NCBI GenBank assembly: GCA_009733775.1
Contig: WOGZ01000208.1
Location: 1 to 61,770, forward strand
Reading direction: 5' to 3'
DNA: 61,770 bases
Source: Alectoria sarmentosa
Lineage: Eukaryota; Ascomycota; Lecanoromycetes; Lecanorales; Parmeliaceae
The position numbers and the translations under genes were made by a program. The notes under the pieces were generated by a model. That model did not search any database. It was not told the origin of the DNA and worked only from the letters and a program-made list of their open reading frames with translations. This document shows positions 57,022 through 61,770 of the stretch, one piece after another. Every line of letters begins with the position of its first letter. The stretch's first letter is position 1.

Positions 57022-58884
57022 ATGACTCGATCCCACCGTAATGACCTGCCTATACGGTCATCTATCAACCAAGGCCAACCAAACCTACACCCAAATGTTC
57101 AAGACAAGCCAGGACCGAAAGAGAACAAGCCCAGTGACCTAGCGAATACGCCCTGGGTGTCGAATGCGCCATGTGCAAGGTCATGCAGAGAATGTCGTAG
57201 CGTAGGTATATCTTACGGAGAGAAGAGAACCAGGAGCGAACGATGCTCGCGTTGCGCGAAAATTGATTACCCCTACCTTTCACCGGTCGATGATGTCAAG
57301 AATGCTACGATCACAGCCATGATTGCGAATCTACGGCAGTCGGCCGCGATGCATGCTCCACTGCCTAATGATCACAGCACCGATACACAAACCAGCCGCA
57401 AAGAGAAGACGCCTCCAGTTGACGTGGAATCTTACACACAACCCTTCCTCTCTTTCATCTCCGAGAACCCCACCACCTTCCACGCTGTCGCAACTGTATG
57501 CAAGAGAATTGAATCGCAAGGCTTTACGAATCTATCGGAGCGCGACTCGTGGACAAACAAACTTTCAAGAGGTGGCAAATACTGCTTCACACGAAATGGT
57601 AGCAGTGTAATTGCTTTCGTCGTTGGCGACAACTACGAGCCAGGAAACGGAGCCAGTGTCATTGCTAGCCATATCGATGCTCTTACTACACGAGTGAAGC
57701 CCATTCCGACGCTGTCTACTAAGGCGGGTTACCTCCAGCTTGGCGTCGCGCCTTACGCTGGAGCGTTAAACAATACCTGGTGGGATAGGGATTTGGGCAT
57801 AGGAGGGAGAGTTCTGGTGAAGGATAGTAAGACTGGAAAGATAGAGACAAAGTTAGTCAAACTGGGATGGCCTATTGCCAGGATACCGACGTTGGCGCCT
57901 CACTTTGGTGCTGCTGCGGACCTCCCACATCCCAACAAAGAGACCGAGATGGTTCCTATAATTGGCTTGGACAGTGCAGATTCCGAGCATGATACTCTTG
58001 ACAAGCGACAGAACCCTAGTGTCCTAGGCGGCGCTGGGACCTTCACGGCTACACAGCCAGAGCGGTTGGTAAAAGCAATAGCAGGAGAGATGAACATCCA
58101 AGACTGTAAGCGTCATATTCTTTTGTATCAATACGGTTACTGACATCAGCCAGATAGCAGCATCGTCAACTGGGAGCTCGAGCTCTTCGACACTCAACCG
58201 GCCCAACTCGGCGGCTTGGACAAAGAATTCATCTTTGCGGGCCGCGTCGATGACAAGCTCTGCTCCTTCGCCGCTATCGAGGCACTCATTGCCTCCAGCC
58301 TTGACGACACTACATCCAGCGCCATCAAAATTGTCGGATGCTTCGACGATGAGGAAATCGGCTCTCTCCTTCGCCAAGGCGCGCATAGCAACCTTCTCCC
58401 AAGCACCCTCGAGCGCATCTGTGAAGCCTTCTCCGAAAAGAGCTGTGGCGCCAACTGCTTTTCCCAGATGTACGCGAATAGCTTTTTGATCTCTGCCGAT
58501 GTCTCACATGCGGTGAATCCCAACTTCATGGGCGTATACCTGGAGAATCACGCGCCGAGGCTCAACACTGGCATAGCCATTCAAGCCGATCCCAATGGAC
58601 ATACCACTACTGATAGCATCAGCACTGCATTCTTGCAACGCGTGGCGGATAAATGTGATGCGAAGCTGCAGGTATTCCAGATCAGGAACGATTCTCGGTC
58701 GGGAGGGACTGTAGGGCCAATGCTGTCGAGTGCGATGGGAATGAGGGCGATTGACGCAGGGCTTCCGCAGTTGAGTATGCATAGCATTCGGGCAACGATC
58801 GGCAGTAAGGATCCAGGATTAGGTGTGCAGCTATTCAAAGGCTTCTTTGACTACTTCGAGGAGGTTGATGCGGAGTTCAGGTGA
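57022..58884 (+). CDS. M18 family aminopeptidase with degenerate zinc-cluster-like N-terminus
   Basis: Exons 57022-58105 and 58154-58884 (48-nt intron) encode 604 aa. The M18 metallopeptidase part starts near residue 130. It keeps the zinc ligands: SHIDAL (His217/Asp219 region), WWDRDLGIGGRV, GCFDDEEIGS, SADVSHAVNPNF and QLSMHSIRA. M18 enzymes remove acidic or neutral N-terminal residues and act in the cytosol or vacuole (yeast Ape1/Ape4 relatives). Divergent points: ASHIDALTTRVKP versus the usual SHTDSPCLRLKP, and NDSRSGGTVGP versus NDSPCGSTIGP. The extra N-terminus has C55-x2-C58-x6-Y65-x9-C75-x2-C78-x6-Y85, the exact spacing of a Zn2Cys6 cluster with Cys 3 and 6 replaced by Tyr. First ATG in frame is used. 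It is not clear that the extension is translated. Confidence 0.8.
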
Positions 58885-59632
58885 GCATCGGGACAGCAGA
58901 GGGGTAGTACCTCGTACGAGTAACAAGCGTTATAAAGCGCTTTCTTTTGTCTTTACTGTTCACAGATAAATTGCTCACCTTTCTGTATATTTCTCGGAAG
59001 TCAAAGAATGTTAGCTGGGCCGATGCCGCTCGTTGCTCAGAGAGTAACAAGACCATAATCTGTGGGACTTATGGCTCTTCTGACTTACTTGTATAACTTG
59101 ACCGGTGTCGATGATCAACAGTCACCAGATCCTCAAGTCGACACTCTGAATACCCGCTCCACCCATCCTCTTATCATCTCAGACACTGCGAACAGGCGTT
59201 CGTGGCGGACCATGCCGGGTACCTTTGGAACGCCTTTCGCCTTTGGCTACGTGAGATCGTGAAGAGCGCGGCTTCCGAATACTTTTTTTTGGCTGGACTT
59301 CTTTCACCATGTCATGGCGTGACGGGTCACACGGTCATACCTTCCTCAACGATGTAATAGTATGCAAGTCTCGGGACTTCCGCCTCACTTCGAGGTCAAT
59401 TGTTCTTGTTCCTGAACCATACACATGCTTTATCAACTTTAGTCCTTTTCCAGCATAGCTTAAACGTTCGAGAAGTGAGCATATCCGATACAAGAGGACA
59501 GCAAAGATTAAGCAGCAATTCATAAGAAGTATGCTCCCTGACAGACTGGAGAGACCTTGCTGATCGTTGCTAGAGAAGACGCGGGCTGAACGCCCTCTTG
59601 GTTCGCAGATCTTAGAGTACCGCAGATTTAAA
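58885..59632. other. Intergenic region, no supported gene
   Basis: Short frames only. The sequence just before 59633 is open upstream without ATG, and CGCAG at about 59607 could be an intron acceptor, so the next gene may have a 5' exon here. Confidence 0.4.
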
Positions 59633-60133
59633 ATGGCACCAGAACACAGATTTAAGAAGGCACCAGAAAGGGCTTTGCTCGACATGCGGGCTCAGCAGCT
59701 TGCCCCGAAGAAAAAAAAACCACCAGAAAGGGCTTTGCTCGACATGCAGGCTCAGGGGCTGGACCTGAAGAAGGCCACAGAGGACTTGGATCCAGTACTA
59801 GCACCTTACATGCACCCTCTCAAACCGCCCATTGAACCTTCAGCACCTTTCGACTTGGGCAGAGTGCCACACGGAGCGCTCAGAGACGCCGCATTCGCCA
59901 ACGTGGTGGAAGTGGAGAATGGTTTCATCGTCAGCCTACTCAAGTATCGGTACAAGAAGTGGCCAGCAATTCAAGGCATGCAACTCACGGATACCGTACG
60001 ACTGATATCGTTCAGCCAGATGACCAGGGAATGGGAAACCGTAGCGCCGTGGCCGAAGACCATTTCCGAACATATCAAGCTGATTGACAGGATAATAGAG
60101 GATCTGCGTGAGGCGGTGGCGCGGGGATACTAG
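59633..60133 (+). CDS. Small hypothetical protein with domain shared with the gene at 60909
   Basis: About 166 aa from ATG 59633. The N-terminal part is basic and contains a 20-residue unit repeated twice (PERALLDMRAQ / PERALLDMQAQ), then Pro-rich linker. The C-terminal part reads HGALRDAAFANVVEVENGF, SLLKYRYKKWP, VRLISFSQMTREWETVAPW and HIKLIDRI. The same order of motifs occurs in the next gene: HWRALRDVAFVLDGG, ALLRFRYAM, VSVMYEFCREG and HLKSM. The two are therefore related. I do not recognise the domain. No signal peptide or membrane span. An upstream exon is possible. Confidence 0.55.
   Translation: MAPEHRFKKAPERALLDMRAQQLAPKKKKPPERALLDMQAQGLDLKKATEDLDPVLAPYMHPLKPPIEPSAPFDLGRVPHGALRDAAFANVVEVENGFIVSLLKYRYKKWPAIQGMQLTDTVRLISFSQMTREWETVAPWPKTISEHIKLIDRIIEDLREAVARGY
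59661..59780 (+). repeat. 60-bp in-frame tandem duplication
   Basis: CACCAGAAAGGGCTTTGCTC occurs at 59661 and again at 59721, exactly 60 bases apart. The first 36 or so bases of each unit are nearly identical, giving two 20-residue protein repeats. The second halves differ. Confidence 0.85.
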
Positions 60134-60724
60134 GCGCTGGTTGGACAGGGAAATGCCCGCGGAGTGTCAAGGTCGGGCATTCAATCAAGGTGGAAGCGAA
60201 GGACCCTGCTGGCTGAAATATCATGTCCAGCAGTCACGGAGGCACTGCACGGCGAAGGCAAAAAAGCCCAGGCCCCGCCGATCTCGCTCGTCTCCTTTCC
60301 GCTGTCCTTTTTTTACCTGCATTTTCTCCACCTTCCGGGGACGGCAGCCAATCAAACGCCATCCCGGCCATCTTCTGACCAGGTGCAGAGACGGGAGACC
60401 GAGGCTTGGCAATGGAAGGCCACCAATGGTGGATCTTACCGTGGCATGGTTCTTCACCTGCGCCCTCCGAGTTTCAGAGTCCACCAGACGCAGATGCCCC
60501 CGTGACGTTGGCTGCGGACATGCAAGTCGAGGCTGTGACACCATAGGATAGCGAGAACAAGCGATGATGGTTTAAAGAAACCATACTCTTGCTCATAGGC
60601 CCTTCGTGCTAGGTCATTCTTTCATAGATTTCTGAGCCCCTCATGTTTGCCCAATTAGACTTTCCGATCCTGAACTCGTGAGCTGCAGAGTCTGCTCAAA
60701 GAGAGACGTCCCTCCCTCCTCACT
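60134..60724. other. Intergenic region, no supported gene
   Basis: Frames on both strands overlap without family resemblance. It probably holds the promoter of the gene at 60909. Confidence 0.4.
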
Positions 60725-60851
60725 CTCACTGACACCTCACCGTCCGATAAACTTGTTTCTTCCCCACCCCCTCACTGACACTTCACCGTCCAATAAAGCT
60801 GTTTCTTCCCCTCCCCTCTCACTGACACTTCACAATCTGATAATCTTTCTT
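60725..60851 (+). repeat. Three tandem CT-rich repeats upstream of the last gene
   Basis: Units begin CTCACTGACAC at 60725, 60771 and 60818 (periods 46 and 47) and share TTCACCGTCC, AATAAA-like and GTTTCTTCCCC blocks. The third is shortened. They end about 57 bases before the start codon, so they lie in the core promoter or 5' leader and may affect expression. Confidence 0.8.
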
Positions 60852-60908
60852 AACAAACCCCCCCCACCTCTTCCTCTCCTCCAACTCACAAACCATCTCA
60901 CAACAAGT

Positions 60909-61770
60909 ATGGGTCGCAAAAGTTCCAAAACGCCAGCCAGCAACCAAGTCTCAACCCGAAAAGCTCCCCAAACCAATCCTCTCAATATGTCGTCCTCATC
61001 ATCCTCTTCTCCCTCCCAGCCCCTTGCACAGCCGGTCCAGCAGACTGCCTCGAGCAGAAACATCATCGGCAGCCCGCCAGCTCGCGACTGGACTTCCGCG
61101 CTCGGGCTCGACCAGTCCGATATCCATCGTGCCTCCATCTCCCCCTTCTCCGCCCCGAAACGCGTCACAAAACTAAGCCAGCAAAACCTCCAGCGAAAGC
61201 ACGCTCACAACAGCACACCGACCAGCATCATGACCTCGTTTAACGGCGTCCCAATGTACTCCCAGGGCACCTCCGCTTACCCTGCAGTCACCAGCGCTCC
61301 AAGCGCCCCAGAAGCCCAAAACATGCTGAGCGATAACAGCACGCCTGCCGCCGACAAGATCATACTCCCACGACCCGATCAGACCGTCCGCTACAACTCC
61401 TCAGCTTACCGCCCCTCCCCCTTCACCAAACCCATCGCACCACCACCACCACCACCACCTACCCAACAGCCCTTCGAGAACACTCCACCCCACGACCCGC
61501 CCCCCTTCGACCCCGGCAAATGCCACTGGCGCGCCCTCCGCGACGTCGCTTTCGTCCTCGACGGCGGCATGGATCTCGCATCCGAAGACCTGTGCGCCCT
61601 CCTGCGCTTTCGCTACGCGATGACGGATCCGCAGATGGCGGGTGTAGAGCCGGGTCGTGTAAGCGTTATGTATGAGTTTTGCCGGGAGGGAGGCAAGGAG
61701 ATGTATGAGAGCGAGGCGGGGAAGTGGATCCGGGTGGAGATGGAGGCGCATTTGAAGAGTATGAGGGAGG
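60909..61770 (+). CDS. Hypothetical protein, domain shared with the preceding gene; partial at window end
   Basis: Open from ATG 60909 through the window edge, so the C-terminus is missing. Residues 1-190 are disordered, rich in Ser, Pro, Gln and Thr with a run of seven prolines (about residues 178-184). The last part holds the motif series CHWRALRDVAFVLDGG, LCALLRFRYAM, RVSVMYEFCREGGKEMYE and HLKSM, also found in the gene at 59633-60133. The disordered leader is absent from that neighbour. Function unknown. No lesion visible. Confidence 0.65.
   Translation, partial: MGRKSSKTPASNQVSTRKAPQTNPLNMSSSSSSSPSQPLAQPVQQTASSRNIIGSPPARDWTSALGLDQSDIHRASISPFSAPKRVTKLSQQNLQRKHAHNSTPTSIMTSFNGVPMYSQGTSAYPAVTSAPSAPEAQNMLSDNSTPAADKIILPRPDQTVRYNSSAYRPSPFTKPIAPPPPPPPTQQPFENTPPHDPPPFDPGKCHWRALRDVAFVLDGGMDLASEDLCALLRFRYAMTDPQMAGVEPGRVSVMYEFCREGGKEMYESEAGKWIRVEMEAHLKSMRE

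Noticed and set aside
61401..61751. 116-codon minus-strand frame
   Set aside because: It is the shadow of the plus-strand gene at 60909, whose frame is open throughout and shares a domain with its neighbour.

Overview
The window reads as nuclear DNA of a filamentous ascomycete (Pezizomycotina). Most multi-exon genes have short introns (about 45-160 nt) with GTAAGT-like donors and CAG/TAG acceptors. The gene families are typical of that group: a HET-domain protein, a SesB-like/NACHT/ankyrin NLR, Zn2Cys6 regulator, Rhodopsin-domain GPCR-like protein, F-box-like proteins and a GH27 enzyme. A Dothideomycete is my best guess from the F-box/HET/NLR mix, but this cannot be proven here. No rRNA, complete tRNA or CRISPR was seen.

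Left part (0-13 kb) is mostly housekeeping. A small methyltransferase-like gene converges on a very long minus-strand gene (RasGAP-like fold, tentative). Next comes the S-adenosylmethionine decarboxylase proenzyme gene, with an unusual leader: one short intron-spanning uORF followed by about 440 nt without a single ATG. A putative amidoligase follows. From 13.1 to 16.2 kb there is no intact gene, only a probable transposase C-terminal relic.

Middle part (16-33 kb): a 7TM Rhodopsin-domain gene, a low-complexity hypothetical, a HET-domain gene and a secreted expansin-like protein. The rest is repeat-rich. It holds two pairs of old dispersed repeats and a complete small LTR element with 142-bp LTRs, a perfect 5-bp target duplication and about 1.1 kb of AT-rich interior without recognisable gag/pol (TRIM-like).

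Right part (31-62 kb) is accessory. It has several F-box or F-box-like genes, one of them a pseudogene with many in-frame stops. A GH27-type alpha-galactosidase pseudogene carries three separate lesions and lies head-to-head with an intact Zn2Cys6 regulator. There follow an alpha/beta-hydrolase-NACHT-ankyrin NLR, a membrane-anchored S33/TAP-like peptidase, and an M18 aminopeptidase whose extra N-terminus looks like a zinc cluster in which two of six cysteines have become tyrosine. Two neighbouring genes at the right edge share a small unrecognised domain and look like paralogues.

How the parts work together: HET and NLR genes belong to fungal non-self recognition and programmed cell death. 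The Zn2Cys6/GH27 pair looks like a former sugar-use module. Several lesions (TAA in place of CAA, TAG in place of TGG, TAC in place of TGC) fit C-to-T change in CpA context, the RIP preference of ascomycetes. That is inference, because no duplicate partner is visible here.
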